Positions 21,374 to 31,004 are shown, numbered from the stretch's first letter. The stretch is 64,000 nucleotides of DNA from Pseudomonadota bacterium (GCA_018240285.1 JAFEGA010000002.1:124001-188000); one strand, 5' to 3'. Numbers and translations: made by a program. The notes: generated by a model from the letters alone, not told the origin.

Positions 21374-24163
21374 ATGCCGATGACCGTCCAATCAACAATT
21401 GCAACATTGACCGCCGCACTGCCGTTCAGCCGTTATGTCCAGCGCCTATTGGACAGCGAACCAAGCCGAAAAGTCGCATTGCAGGAGAAGCTCCCGTTTC
21501 CTTTTCACCGAGAGGAAATGCAAAGCTTTTTGAATTCGCAAGCTGGCCCAATCGCCGACGAGGAAACACTGCATCGCATCCTGCGGGATTTGCGCAAACA
21601 AGTCATGCTCCGGCTAGCCGTGCGCGACATCAGCGGTCTTGCCGATTTAACCGAAGTTATGGTCTGCATGACCGATCTTGCCGAAGTCGCCATCAACTTC
21701 GCGCTCAAGCATCATGAAATCTGGTTGACGCAACCCGATCGCTTCGGATTTCCGCGCGGGGAAGACAGCAATGCGATTCAGCATTTGCTGGTGGTCGCCA
21801 TGGGCAAGCTGGGCGGCGGAGAACTCAATGTATCGTCCGATGTCGATTTGATCTTCGTCTACCCGGAAGACGGCGAAACCGATGGTGCCAAATCCATTTC
21901 AAACCATGAATTTTTCGCCCGCCTTGGCCGCAAGCTGATCGCGAGCCTCAATGATCTGACCATCGACGGCTATGTATTCCGGGTCGACATGCGGCTACGC
22001 CCGCATGGTGAAAACAGCCCGTTAGCCATCAGCTTCCCCATGCTGGAAGAATATTTCATCAAGCAAGGGCGGGAGTGGGAACGCCATGCCTGGATCAAAG
22101 GCCGGGTGATCGCCAATCACACTGGCACAGAGGCCGAATCGGTTTTAATGGAAAAAATTGTCCGGCCTTTCGTGTTCCGCAAATATCTGGATTTCAGCGC
22201 GTACGAATCGATGCGCCGCTTGCACGCGCAATTGCGCAAGGAAGTCGAGCGCCGTGAAATGCACGACAACATTAAACTGGGGCCTGGCGGCATTCGTGAG
22301 ATTGAATTTATTACGCAGGTTTTTCAATTGATTCGCGGCGGCCGTGATGTGGATTTATGTATCCGTCCCACGCTCAGTGTTTTGCAGCGCCTGCAAAAAA
22401 AACAGCAACTTCCGGTGGAGACCGTCACGGAACTTACCAATGCTTATTTGTTCCTGCGCAAACTGGAGCATCGTCTCCAATATCTCGACGACCAGCAAAC
22501 GCAAACGCTGCCGCTAAATGTGGACGATCAAACGCTGATCGCCACCGCCATGGGATTTTCCAGTTATACGGCTTTCATGGAGCAGCTCGATATTCACCGG
22601 AATGACGTAACGCGTCACTTTGAGCTCATTTTTGCCACTCCACGGAAGTCATCTGCGCATGACACGCTGGCCAATTTGTGGCAAACCGAAACACAAGACG
22701 TTTCGCAAACCGAAGCCGCCACCATGCAACTGAGCACACTCGGATTCAGTAATCCGGTCAAAATTTCGGAGCGGTTGCGGCTGTTTTATCAGGACAGTTT
22801 TTATCAGCAACTGCCTGAAACCAACCGTGAGCAAATCAATACCTTAATTCCGCTGTTGATTGAAGCCGTGGCCGGGCTACCCCCGGTTGAGGTCACGCTG
22901 GAGCGCATGCTGCAATTGATGGAAAAAATCAGCCCGCAGGCATCGTATCTGGCACTCCTGCTGGAACACCCGCACACTCTGCATCGCGTCGCGGAAATCG
23001 CCAGTATCAGCCAGTGGGCGAGCGATTATCTGGGGCGTCACCCTATTCTGTTGGATGAATTACTGCGGCAGGATACTCCCCATCCCGTTCCCGATTGGCA
23101 TGCTCTCAGTGACGAGCTCGCTTATCAACTGAATCATGTCAACAACCCCAAGGATGATGTCATCGAGTGGCAAATGGATGTTTTGCGTCACTTTCAGCAC
23201 GCTCAGGTATTCCGGCTGCTGGTTACCGACCTGGAAGGTTCATTGCTGCTCGAAACCCTCAGCGATCATCTGACCGCCTTGGCCGATCTGATATTGGAGG
23301 CGGTTCTGAATTTGGCCTGGAGCGGCTTAAAAAAACGCCATCGTGAAAAGCCCGCGTTTGCAATCATCGGTTATGGCAAATTGGGCGGAAAGGAACTGGG
23401 CTACGCGTCGGATCTCGACATGATTTTTTTGTACGACGACGATCATCCCGATGCCGCCGAGATCTATACCAAGCTGGGGCAAAGCATCAACGCCTGGCTC
23501 ACCCGTCATACGTCGGCAGGATTGTTGTACGAAACAGACTTGCGTCTGAGGCCGAATGGCGCTTCCGGCTTACTGGTCAGCTCGATGGAAGCATTCGCGC
23601 AATATCAGCACCATCAAGCTTGGGTTTGGGAACATCAGGCGTTAACCCGTGCGCGTTTCGTTGTCGGCGACCAGCGAGCCGGTGAAATTTTTGAACGTAC
23701 CCGCAAGGAAATCTTGTGCAAGCCGCGCAACTTGATTGAACTCAAACAAGACATATTGAAAATGCGCGAGAAAATGCTGGAGGCTCATCCGAATCCAACA
23801 CCGCTGTTCGACATCAAACACGACCGCGGCGGCATTATTGATGTCGAATTCATCGTGCAGTATTTGGTACTCGGATACGCCGGCCGCTACCCGGAATTGA
23901 CTGGAAATATCGGTAATATCGCACTTCTCAAACTGGCAGGAGAACTGACGCTCATCCCCAAAGATATCGCCGAGAAAGCGCGCTCCGCCTATCGCGAATT
24001 CCGCCGCATCCAGCACCGTCAGCGTCTAAATGGCGATGCCGATATGGCAGGTAATGCCCCCAGCGATGGCCAAACACAAAAATTTACCCGGGTGGAAAGC
24101 AGTCATACAACCGATGATCGTATGGCGGTACTGATGTTATGGGAAGAAGTTTTTGGTAATTAA
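21374..24163 (+). CDS. glnE: Bifunctional glutamine synthetase adenylyltransferase/adenylyl-removing enzyme
   Basis: GlnE (929 residues) adds AMP to, and removes it from, glutamine synthetase in response to GlnB and glutamine. Both nucleotidyltransferase domains are intact. The N-terminal (removing) half has MGKLGGGELNVSSDVDLIF; the C-terminal (adenylylating) half has YGKLGGKELGYASDLDMIF; each is followed by a GlnD-UTase-like helical domain. It is divergent from the nitrilase gene. The reading frame is uninterrupted. In an ammonia oxidiser this links ammonium assimilation to nitrogen status. Confidence 0.97.
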   Translation: MPMTVQSTIATLTAALPFSRYVQRLLDSEPSRKVALQEKLPFPFHREEMQSFLNSQAGPIADEETLHRILRDLRKQVMLRLAVRDISGLADLTEVMVCMTDLAEVAINFALKHHEIWLTQPDRFGFPRGEDSNAIQHLLVVAMGKLGGGELNVSSDVDLIFVYPEDGETDGAKSISNHEFFARLGRKLIASLNDLTIDGYVFRVDMRLRPHGENSPLAISFPMLEEYFIKQGREWERHAWIKGRVIANHTGTEAESVLMEKIVRPFVFRKYLDFSAYESMRRLHAQLRKEVERREMHDNIKLGPGGIREIEFITQVFQLIRGGRDVDLCIRPTLSVLQRLQKKQQLPVETVTELTNAYLFLRKLEHRLQYLDDQQTQTLPLNVDDQTLIATAMGFSSYTAFMEQLDIHRNDVTRHFELIFATPRKSSAHDTLANLWQTETQDVSQTEAATMQLSTLGFSNPVKISERLRLFYQDSFYQQLPETNREQINTLIPLLIEAVAGLPPVEVTLERMLQLMEKISPQASYLALLLEHPHTLHRVAEIASISQWASDYLGRHPILLDELLRQDTPHPVPDWHALSDELAYQLNHVNNPKDDVIEWQMDVLRHFQHAQVFRLLVTDLEGSLLLETLSDHLTALADLILEAVLNLAWSGLKKRHREKPAFAIIGYGKLGGKELGYASDLDMIFLYDDDHPDAAEIYTKLGQSINAWLTRHTSAGLLYETDLRLRPNGASGLLVSSMEAFAQYQHHQAWVWEHQALTRARFVVGDQRAGEIFERTRKEILCKPRNLIELKQDILKMREKMLEAHPNPTPLFDIKHDRGGIIDVEFIVQYLVLGYAGRYPELTGNIGNIALLKLAGELTLIPKDIAEKARSAYREFRRIQHRQRLNGDADMAGNAPSDGQTQKFTRVESSHTTDDRMAVLMLWEEVFGN

Positions 24164-24282
24164 GAGATCACACCACCAAGCGCCTGCTAATTGCGTTAAA
24201 TTATAATAATATTACCTCAGATACTTACAAGCTAATTGAACCTTGATTAATAGTAATTGACCAATTTAGTAGTTTAAAATTC

Positions 24283-24298
24283 TGGCACGATTTCTGCT
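24283..24298 (+). promoter_or_regulatory. Sigma-54 promoter of the pilin gene
   Basis: TGGCACGATTTCTGCT matches the sigma-54 consensus TGGCACG-N4-TTGCW at 11 of 12 defined positions, with the GG and GC elements at the obligatory spacing. It lies 53 bases upstream of the pilin ATG, giving a start of transcription near 24310. RpoN- and PilR-dependent pilin promoters are well known in Pseudomonas; a PilR-type activator is implied here but not present in the window. Confidence 0.85.
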
Positions 24299-24351
24299 GG
24301 AGACACTTCACACACTTGGTGTGCCATACTCAACCCAAAGGAGAACAACAA

Positions 24352-24759
24352 ATGCAAAAAGTACAAAAAGGCTTTACCCTGATTGAATTAATGATTGTCG
24401 TTGCAATTATCGGTATTCTGGCTGCGGTGGCTGTGCCTGCTTACCAGACTTACACCCTAAAAGCGAAGTTTAGTGAAGTAGTCCTTGGTACATCAGCCAT
24501 AAAAACTGCTGTAGAGATATGTGCTCAAGACTTAGGTACTGTGACAGGCTGCACAGATGGATCTAATGGTATTGCAGCGGTAGCAGCCTCTGGTAATATT
24601 GATTCGATAGCAACTACAGATGGTGTAATTTTAGCGACTGCATCATCTACAAATGGACTATCCGGCCAAACTTATACTCTCACTCCTACATTTGCTGCCG
24701 GTAAAGTAACCTGGGTTAAGGGCGGCACTTGTCTTACTGGATCTCCAGTCATATGCTAG
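24352..24759 (+). CDS. pilA: Type IV major pilin (PilA-like)
   Basis: A 135-residue prepilin. The leader MQKVQKG is short and is followed by the type III signal [20 protein letters not shown], with cleavage after the glycine, methylation of F1 and the conserved E5. The globular part ends in a two-cysteine loop (C...C at the very C-terminus) typical of pilins. The start at 24352 has a strong AAAGGAG site; an upstream ATG at 24316 is discounted. It is driven by the sigma-54 promoter just upstream. The assembly genes pilMNOPQ are 23 kb away in this window. Confidence 0.92.
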   Translation: MQKVQKGFTLIELMIVVAIIGILAAVAVPAYQTYTLKAKFSEVVLGTSAIKTAVEICAQDLGTVTGCTDGSNGIAAVAASGNIDSIATTDGVILATASSTNGLSGQTYTLTPTFAAGKVTWVKGGTCLTGSPVIC

Positions 24760-24773
24760 CCTAAAAATAACAA

Positions 24774-24794
24774 CCCCGTGGCAAGACCACGGGG
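24774..24794. terminator. GC-rich terminator hairpin after the pilin gene
   Basis: CCCCGTGG-CAAGA-CCACGGGG is a perfect 8-bp stem 15 bases beyond the pilin stop. On the plus strand no U-run follows; on the minus strand it is followed by TTGTTATTTTT, so it should also stop leftward transcription from the GAF-ATPase gene. Confidence 0.75.
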
Positions 24795-25063
24795 AATCAC
24801 GAGTTGAAAGAATAGATCACCAATGTTCCTTCTAAAAAGCCAAAAACCAACCGCCAAATTAAAAGCACCCCGCCCCGCAAGCGGCGAGGAATTAAACCCG
24901 AAGAGATTAAATTTCAGATTTTTGGCAGGATTCTACTCACTTCGTTCCACGTAACATTCTCTGCTTACACTGTGCGGTAAGTTACATCACAATGTGACAA
25001 TTTTCGTCGCACTTATTGTAGTAACTTAGAAAAACTATCACACATACAAGTAAATCAAGCAAC
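24795..25063. other. Gene-free gap between pilin and ATPase genes
   Basis: About 270 bases between the pilin terminator and the stop of the leftward ATPase gene. It contains a GC-rich stretch with partial self-complementarity (CGCCCCGCAAGCGGCG, about 24868-24890) and an AT-rich remainder with the small palindrome TCACA-A-TGTGA at 24987-24997. No open frame or recognised RNA was seen. Confidence 0.4.
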
Positions 25064-27442
25064 TCACTTGATACACACCACCCGTACTTGATGAATATCG
25101 GTAATTCCCTGTAGCACCTTTTCGATCCCATCCTGCTTCAACGTCCGCATACCTTCGCCCAACGCAGTAACCAGCATATCCGCCACGCGAGCGCGTTCCT
25201 GAATATTCTTTTTCAGCGCATCAGTAGCCGTCATCAACTCATGCAATCCCACACGGCCGGAATAACCCGTGCCGGTGCAATCGTCGCATCCCACTGCTTT
25301 GTAGAGCGTAATCTGACCGTTGTCATCGCCATAGCGTTCATTCCATTGCTGGCGAATTTCCCGATAGGCGGATTCCGGATCCGCTTTAAAGCGCTCGATG
25401 TTTTTTAGTTCTTCACAATACTCTTCCAGCAATGCATTAATTTCCCGCTCACTCGCCACATGCGGTTCTTTACATTTACATAACCGCTTCGCTAGACGTT
25501 GCGCCAATACGCCCAGCAGCGCATCGGCAAAATTGAACGGGTCCATGCCCATATCCAGCAAGCGAATGACCGATTCCGGTGCACTGTTGGTGTGCAATGT
25601 CGCCAAAACCAGATGCCCGGTTAGCGAAGCCTCGATGCCGATACTGGTGGTTTCCTTATCGCGCATCTCACCGACCATGATGATGTCTGGATCGGCTCGC
25701 AGAAAAGACCGCATGATAACCGGGAAGGTCAATCCTGCTTTGACATTGATTTGCACCTGACGCAAGCCTTTTTGCGTAATCTCGACTGGATCTTCCGCGG
25801 TCCAGATCTTGGTATCGTTGCGGTTAAGGTATTTCAACACAGAATGTAGCGTTGTGGTTTTACCGGAACCCGTCGGGCCGCACACAAAAAACAACCCGTA
25901 AGGCTTGCTGATAATGTTTTTGAGTTCTTCCAGATTATGCGGAGTAAAGCCCATTTTTTCCAATGGGATTGGTTCTCCGACAGCAAGAATCCGCATCACG
26001 ACGTCTTCCACGCCACCCGCCGATGGCAGGGTTGCAACGCGCAATTCGATGTCCAATGGTGCAAACTTTTTAAATTTTATCTTGCCGTCCTGCGGTTTGC
26101 GCTTCTCAGAAATATCCATATCGCACATGATCTTGATCCGTGTTATCAATGAATTACGATAACTTGCCGGAACCTCGATATAAGGCATCAGCGAACCATC
26201 CTTGCGGAAACGTATTTTTGTTTTTTCTTTTCCCGGAAACGGTTCGATATGGATATCCGATACGCCCATCTTGTAGGCATCGATGATGATTTTATTAACG
26301 AGTTTGACTAACTCGTTGTCGGTAGCAGCCGAAGATTCTTCTATTTCAGCGCCGGCCTCTTCACTATCTTCCATGCCCAGATTGGTCAGCATCTCATTGA
26401 TGTCACCGGTACCGATCTCGTCAGTACCGCTACCGTAAAACTGTTCGATCGTTGCATTAAATTCACGCCGGGTGGTAACCGCGTAAATAATTTTGTGCTT
26501 TGGAAAAATTGTTTGAGCAATGCGCTGCGACTTAATCCGCTCAGGATCTAAGGTGAGTATTATCAATCCATCTTTGGTCTCATCAATTGGCAGTAAAGAG
26601 TTACTTTCTACATAATCCTTCTTCAAATTTTTGAGTAAATCGTTTGGTTTAATCCGGTCGGCCTTGAATGGCTCGTACTTAACCTGAAAAAATGAAGCAA
26701 GCGCTTTACCGATCAGAGGCAGACTTATCTGAAATTCATCAACCAATATATCTTCGATATCGCAACCTTTTTTACGTGCTGAACGAGTTGCCAGTTCTAA
26801 TTCAGCGGCAGAGATAAGTGCATCAAAAATCAGAAAATCATATTTTGATTTCAGCAGCTGGGCGGATTTCTGACGCTGTCTAAGCACCATCGCAAGTGCA
26901 TGGCAAATTTCCCCTACACTTTCGACGATTGCGGCTGTGAATACTTCATTGCGTTTGTTATTGATCACCTGAACCACACCGATCAACTTCCGGCTGCCAG
27001 CACTCAGGATCGGTACTGCCAACATCTGTTTGGTTCGATAACCGGTACGTTTGTCCACTTCGTTGGAAAAAACAAGCAACGGATTAATTTTTTTTAACTC
27101 CCGCTTATCATAAACATCCGCAATATTGATAACTTTCTTTTGCAAAGCGGCACACCCGATAATACTGTTTTCCGTTACTGGCTGTTTCAGCTCCTGAAAA
27201 GAATCGAATCCGGTATTAACTCTTGAGATAAAGGAAGATTTGTCGTCACTCAATAAAAAAATGGTAAACCGGTCCGCATTAAGTATCGTACAGACATCCT
27301 TACTAACCTCCAGTACGATTTCATCCACATCGCTGGCTGCTTGTATCTTATTGACAACATTCTGTAGGCGTTCGGAATAAGCCGGCTCATTTGTGCTGCC
27401 AACAATATTTTTTTGTGGCTGCATCGTTGCAATTGTACTCAT
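25064..27442 (-). CDS. GAF-domain type II/IV secretion ATPase (GspE/PilB-like)
   Basis: A 792-residue protein. An N-terminal GAF domain (about 20-190) precedes a GspE/PilB N-terminal-like region (about 195-340) and a secretion ATPase core. The core has Walker A GPTGSGKTT, Walker B DPDIIMVGEMRD and the His box ATLHTNSA. A zinc-type cysteine set is partly present (LCKCKEPH and CDDCTG). Such ATPases power pilus extension or type II secretion. No pilC or pilD is adjacent, so the machine it serves is unknown. The GAF domain suggests control by a small ligand. It starts 11 bases after an MBL-fold gene stop. Confidence 0.9.
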   Translation of the reverse strand: MSTIATMQPQKNIVGSTNEPAYSERLQNVVNKIQAASDVDEIVLEVSKDVCTILNADRFTIFLLSDDKSSFISRVNTGFDSFQELKQPVTENSIIGCAALQKKVINIADVYDKRELKKINPLLVFSNEVDKRTGYRTKQMLAVPILSAGSRKLIGVVQVINNKRNEVFTAAIVESVGEICHALAMVLRQRQKSAQLLKSKYDFLIFDALISAAELELATRSARKKGCDIEDILVDEFQISLPLIGKALASFFQVKYEPFKADRIKPNDLLKNLKKDYVESNSLLPIDETKDGLIILTLDPERIKSQRIAQTIFPKHKIIYAVTTRREFNATIEQFYGSGTDEIGTGDINEMLTNLGMEDSEEAGAEIEESSAATDNELVKLVNKIIIDAYKMGVSDIHIEPFPGKEKTKIRFRKDGSLMPYIEVPASYRNSLITRIKIMCDMDISEKRKPQDGKIKFKKFAPLDIELRVATLPSAGGVEDVVMRILAVGEPIPLEKMGFTPHNLEELKNIISKPYGLFFVCGPTGSGKTTTLHSVLKYLNRNDTKIWTAEDPVEITQKGLRQVQINVKAGLTFPVIMRSFLRADPDIIMVGEMRDKETTSIGIEASLTGHLVLATLHTNSAPESVIRLLDMGMDPFNFADALLGVLAQRLAKRLCKCKEPHVASEREINALLEEYCEELKNIERFKADPESAYREIRQQWNERYGDDNGQITLYKAVGCDDCTGTGYSGRVGLHELMTATDALKKNIQERARVADMLVTALGEGMRTLKQDGIEKVLQGITDIHQVRVVCIK

Positions 27443-27453
27443 GACATTGCTTC

Positions 27454-28218
27454 CTAAAATTCGAATAATTGATTGTTTTCAAGCCGGCGCGGATTATATT
27501 GACCCATGCATTGATGCAATTCGTCCATGATGACATCAGCTTCACCCGGTTTCATGTGCGTAATAAATATTTCCACGTCCCGCTCCAATTTCTGTAATTC
27601 TTCCGCCAGCAAGCTGGGACAAAAATGCCGTGATCTGATCGCGATATCTCTCTTTTGATTACAGAAGGCAGTTTCAATGATCAAATACTTCAGATTTGCA
27701 ATCTTATTAACGGCCATCCAGAGGGCATCATGAGTGGTTGTATCACCGGAAAAAACAAGACTGACGTCTCCCGAGTCCAACTGAAAACCGACGGTGGGAA
27801 CGGTATGATGGGCCGGCAATGGCGTAATCGCACGCCCTTCAAGAAAAAAAGTATTCCCCTGCGTCAATGCTTCGTAGCGCATATAGGGGAAATTGTCATT
27901 GGGAATTTTTGTAAAATCCGGCCAGAGGTGCCAGTTAAACAGATGTTCCCGCAATGTATCCAATGTGGGCTGGATGGCGTGAACTGTTATCGGCTTGTTA
28001 CGTATCGAGCCAACGGTATCAACCAGAAACGGAATAAACGCGACATGATCCAAGTGTGCGTGTGTGACAAAAATATGATCGATTTTGATCATCTCGGACA
28101 AACTCAGATTACCCACACCCGTGCCCGCATCGATCAGCACATCATCATCCAGCAGCATCGCCGTGGTTTGCTCGCCGCTCCCTATTCCTCCGCTACATCC
28201 CAAGACCCTGAGCTTCAA
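27454..28218 (-). CDS. Metallo-beta-lactamase-fold hydrolase, class II cyclic nucleotide phosphodiesterase-like
   Basis: A 254-residue MBL-fold protein with the dimetal motif HAHLDH (53-58), further ligands in the PLPAHHTVP and SGDTT segments, and a late histidine in FITHMKPGEA. The overall sequence resembles class II 3',5'-cyclic nucleotide phosphodiesterases (CpdP/PDE1 type), but other phosphodiesterase substrates are possible. It lies between uspA-like and GAF-ATPase genes with gaps of 21 and 11 bases, suggesting one operon. Confidence 0.75.
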   Translation of the reverse strand: MKLRVLGCSGGIGSGEQTTAMLLDDDVLIDAGTGVGNLSLSEMIKIDHIFVTHAHLDHVAFIPFLVDTVGSIRNKPITVHAIQPTLDTLREHLFNWHLWPDFTKIPNDNFPYMRYEALTQGNTFFLEGRAITPLPAHHTVPTVGFQLDSGDVSLVFSGDTTTHDALWMAVNKIANLKYLIIETAFCNQKRDIAIRSRHFCPSLLAEELQKLERDVEIFITHMKPGEADVIMDELHQCMGQYNPRRLENNQLFEF

Positions 28219-28239
28219 AAGACTCGTTCCGGAAATACA

Positions 28240-28671
28240 TCACTTGATCAATAACACGGGAGTACTTGCTAATTGCATCACTTTGCTGGTGACCGATCCC
28301 AGCAACAATCCTTGGATACCGCCTGCTCCACGCGGCCCCATGACAATCTGGTTAAATTGCTTCTCACTTGCAAACCGGACAATCATTTCGGCTGGATCAC
28401 CCACCACGATGTGATATTGATAAGCAACACCGGCTTGATCGAGCAAAGCGCGCGTGCCTTGCAGCTCTTTCAGCCCTTCCTCCTGATGATATTGCTTGAT
28501 ATCCGCCTGGTTAATGAACAATGCCACGTTACCACGCAGCGGATATTGCACATTCAATAAATGCAGTTCCGGCTTTTCCGCATACCAGTTCAGTAAAGGA
28601 ATAAAATCGGCCACTGCCTTACGGGCGTTATCCGAACCATCGACGGGTAATAAAATTTTCAGCATGATCAA
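28240..28671 (-). CDS. Universal stress protein A family
   Basis: A 143-residue single UspA domain. The ATP-binding signature G-x2-G-x9-G-S is seen as GPRGAGGIQGLLLGS near residues 114-130, so it is probably of the nucleotide-binding type. The N-terminus ILLPVDGSDNARKAV is typical. Family members support survival under stress. It lies between terC-like and MBL-fold genes with 21-base gaps on each side. Confidence 0.92.
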   Translation of the reverse strand: MIMLKILLPVDGSDNARKAVADFIPLLNWYAEKPELHLLNVQYPLRGNVALFINQADIKQYHQEEGLKELQGTRALLDQAGVAYQYHIVVGDPAEMIVRFASEKQFNQIVMGPRGAGGIQGLLLGSVTSKVMQLASTPVLLIK

Positions 28672-28692
28672 TCTCTCATTTTTTATGACAAT

Positions 28693-29412
28693 CTATTGCT
28701 TGGGTTTGTCGTCAACCAAATCTTCCAACGGCGCCGGTTTAGCCGGTTTCCGGGCCGCTAGCATTTTACCGGCGGCAATAACCAGCAAAGCAACCGAAAC
28801 CGGTGCAACCCACTGGAGATACTTCGCTTGCGTACTGACCCAATCTTTGGTGACCACATCGGTAACCGCCATATCCCCGGCAATCCACCCCAGCAATCCG
28901 GCGCCGATCGCAATCGTCACCGGATAACGATCCATCACTTTCAGCACCATTTGGCTGCCCCACACAATGATCGGCACACTGACGATCAAACCGAAAATCA
29001 CCAAACCGATGTCGTCCTTAGCTGCACCGGCGATGGCGATGACGTTGTCCAGACTCATCACCGCATCCGCCACGATGATCGTCTTGATCGCACCGATCAG
29101 CGTCGTGCTGGCATCGATCTCATGCGCACCTTCCGCCTCGGGTTGCAGCAATTTGATACCGATCCACACCAATAATGCGGCACCGATGATCTTGAGGTAC
29201 GGCATGGTCAGCAGACTCAAGGCGAAAAAGATCATCACCACACGCAGCGCGATGGCGCCGAAAACTCCCCAAAAAATGCCCAGCTTACGCTGCTGTTCGG
29301 GCAAACGCCGGCAAGCCAGCGCGATCACTACGGCATTGTCGCCGCCGAGCACGATATCGATCGCGATGATTTGTAAAACTGCAATCCAGAATTGCGGACT
29401 ATCAAAAGCCAT
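28693..29412 (-). CDS. TerC family integral membrane protein (YjbE-like)
   Basis: A 239-residue protein with about seven transmembrane helices and the TerC family acidic motifs GGDNAVVIALACRRLP near the N-terminus and DAVMSLDNVIAIAGA in the middle. Relatives are linked to tellurite resistance or manganese export; a metal-ion export role is plausible but not shown. It is the first of a tight minus-strand series with UspA, MBL-fold and GAF-ATPase genes. Confidence 0.9.
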   Translation of the reverse strand: MAFDSPQFWIAVLQIIAIDIVLGGDNAVVIALACRRLPEQQRKLGIFWGVFGAIALRVVMIFFALSLLTMPYLKIIGAALLVWIGIKLLQPEAEGAHEIDASTTLIGAIKTIIVADAVMSLDNVIAIAGAAKDDIGLVIFGLIVSVPIIVWGSQMVLKVMDRYPVTIAIGAGLLGWIAGDMAVTDVVTKDWVSTQAKYLQWVAPVSVALLVIAAGKMLAARKPAKPAPLEDLVDDKPKQ

Positions 29413-29465
29413 TTATTTGTTCCTGACAAAAATTTCCAACCGGTAAAATATGATAAGGGAATGTT

Positions 29466-30644
29466 CTATTCCTGCTGTTGAACTCCGAGAAACTTCAAAA
29501 GTTCATCTTTTTGCTGCAATGTATCGTTATAACCCAGCTCGATCAGATCGCGGCAGAAGGGCACTTCAAACAATACATAGCTGAGCAAAGTCGAGCCGTT
29601 CGGGCCCATGGCGCCAATCGCACGGTACAAATACCGCATGATCCACGGCAATGTATGCGCATATTTTTGTGCGATCTCGTTGATTCCCTCGCTCGGCGCG
29701 ATCATCATCGACTCGACCGGACGCAACGGTACATTTTTGGCTTTAAGCGCTTCGGGCGGAATCAGTTTCAGCGTCTCATTGATACGCAGCAAACGTTCCA
29801 GATCGACATCCAGACTATCCACGAAAATGCTGTTCAACGCATGACCGGCAATCTGCGCAAAAGGCGGATAACCTGATGCGCTCATGCGCTTCGGCTCATC
29901 GATCACAGGTTTACGCACGCCAATGATCAACAATTTGTCGGCGCCCAGATGAAGCGCCGGGCTAATGGGCGCCAATTGACGCATGGAACCGTCGCCGAAA
30001 TATTCCCGGTTTAATTTAACAGCGGGAAAGATAAACGGTATCGCCGACGAAGCCATCAAATGCTCGACGCCGATTTCAGCCGGAATACCCAATCGTTGCG
30101 CCCGCTTCCATGGCTGTACTTCCCGCGCTGCTTGATAAAAAGTTACCGACTGTCCCGAAGTATATCCCCATGCAGTGAGTCCCAGGGCATGCAGCGAGCC
30201 GGAGCGGATACAGTGCTGAATAGCGCGAAAAGAAAAGCGATTTCTGAGCAAAGCTTCCAGCGGACAATTATCCAGCAAGGAAATCGGATTATGCTGACCG
30301 TACTCGGCCGATACCAAGGAAAGCAAACAGCGCAATGTATTATGAATAACGCCGAGCAGATCCGAACGGTAAATATGATCAACATGAAAATTTGACCAGA
30401 CAGCCTCAAGCCGTTCGACACCCTCGGCAAAATTATTGGCTGAAACCGCGATACTGGCGGCATTGATCGCACCGGCAGAAGTACCGCAAATGATCGGAAA
30501 CGGGTTGCGCGTTTTGTCCGGCAATAACTCGGCAATTGCACGTAACACGCCGACTTGATATGCCGCACGCGCTCCGCCGCCGGTCAGAACAAGCCCAACC
30601 TTGGGTGTGATTAATTCCTTTTTTTTCTCATGCACGAACTGCAA
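29466..30644 (-). CDS. Patatin-like phospholipase
   Basis: A 392-residue patatin-family acyl hydrolase. The oxyanion loop GGGARAAYQ is at 22-30, the nucleophile elbow GTSAG at 54-58 (S56), and the partner aspartate in the YFGDGSMRQ segment (about residue 215). No signal peptide is present, so it acts in the cytosol or at the inner membrane. The C-terminal part (MRYLYRAIGAMGPNGSTLLSYVLFE) is of a bacterial group annotated patatin family protein. It overlaps a small upstream gene by 17 bases. Confidence 0.9.
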   Translation of the reverse strand: MQFVHEKKKELITPKVGLVLTGGGARAAYQVGVLRAIAELLPDKTRNPFPIICGTSAGAINAASIAVSANNFAEGVERLEAVWSNFHVDHIYRSDLLGVIHNTLRCLLSLVSAEYGQHNPISLLDNCPLEALLRNRFSFRAIQHCIRSGSLHALGLTAWGYTSGQSVTFYQAAREVQPWKRAQRLGIPAEIGVEHLMASSAIPFIFPAVKLNREYFGDGSMRQLAPISPALHLGADKLLIIGVRKPVIDEPKRMSASGYPPFAQIAGHALNSIFVDSLDVDLERLLRINETLKLIPPEALKAKNVPLRPVESMMIAPSEGINEIAQKYAHTLPWIMRYLYRAIGAMGPNGSTLLSYVLFEVPFCRDLIELGYNDTLQQKDELLKFLGVQQQE

Positions 30645-30885
30645 ATTCTGACTTCACCCTCTCCAGCGCATCCTTTAAGGTTTCTTCTGGTAAGTTATTC
30701 AACGAACTGGACAACATTTTCGCCGCCTGGCAAACCGAATTCGGCAATATCGAACTGTCCAGCTTGGCCACAAACACTGCTGCTGCACCGGTGGCATCCA
30801 GCAAGCATTGACGCTCCTTCATCAATATTTCCATTTCCCCGCGCAACATGGAAACTTCTTGTTCTCTCAGGATAGTATTAGGCAT
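30628..30885 (-). CDS. Small hypothetical protein coupled to the patatin gene
   Basis: An 85-residue protein of unknown family. Residues 5-30 (LREQEVSMLRGEMEILMKERQCLL) look like an amphipathic or coiled-coil helix; the rest is mixed, ending EEVKSEFAVRA-like. The ATG at 30885 has a good site (AAAAGGAA, 7 bases upstream), and the 3' end overlaps the patatin start by 17 bases, which implies coupled translation and a shared job. It could be a regulator or partner of the lipase; that is inference from context only. Confidence 0.6.
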   Translation of the reverse strand: MPNTILREQEVSMLRGEMEILMKERQCLLDATGAAAVFVAKLDSSILPNSVCQAAKMLSSSLNNLPEETLKDALERVKSEFAVRA

Positions 30886-31004
30886 ATGATATTCCTTTTG
30901 ACATTGATACAGTAAACAACCTGTGAGCACTATAGCAAGAACTATAATCGATTTAAGAGTTGAACTCTGTGATGTTTACCACGTTTTTCCGTCTTTCTTA
31001 AACC

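Noticed and set aside
24987..24997. TCACA-A-TGTGA as a CRP site
   Set aside because: The half-sites are in the inverted order and at the wrong spacing relative to TGTGA-N6-TCACA.
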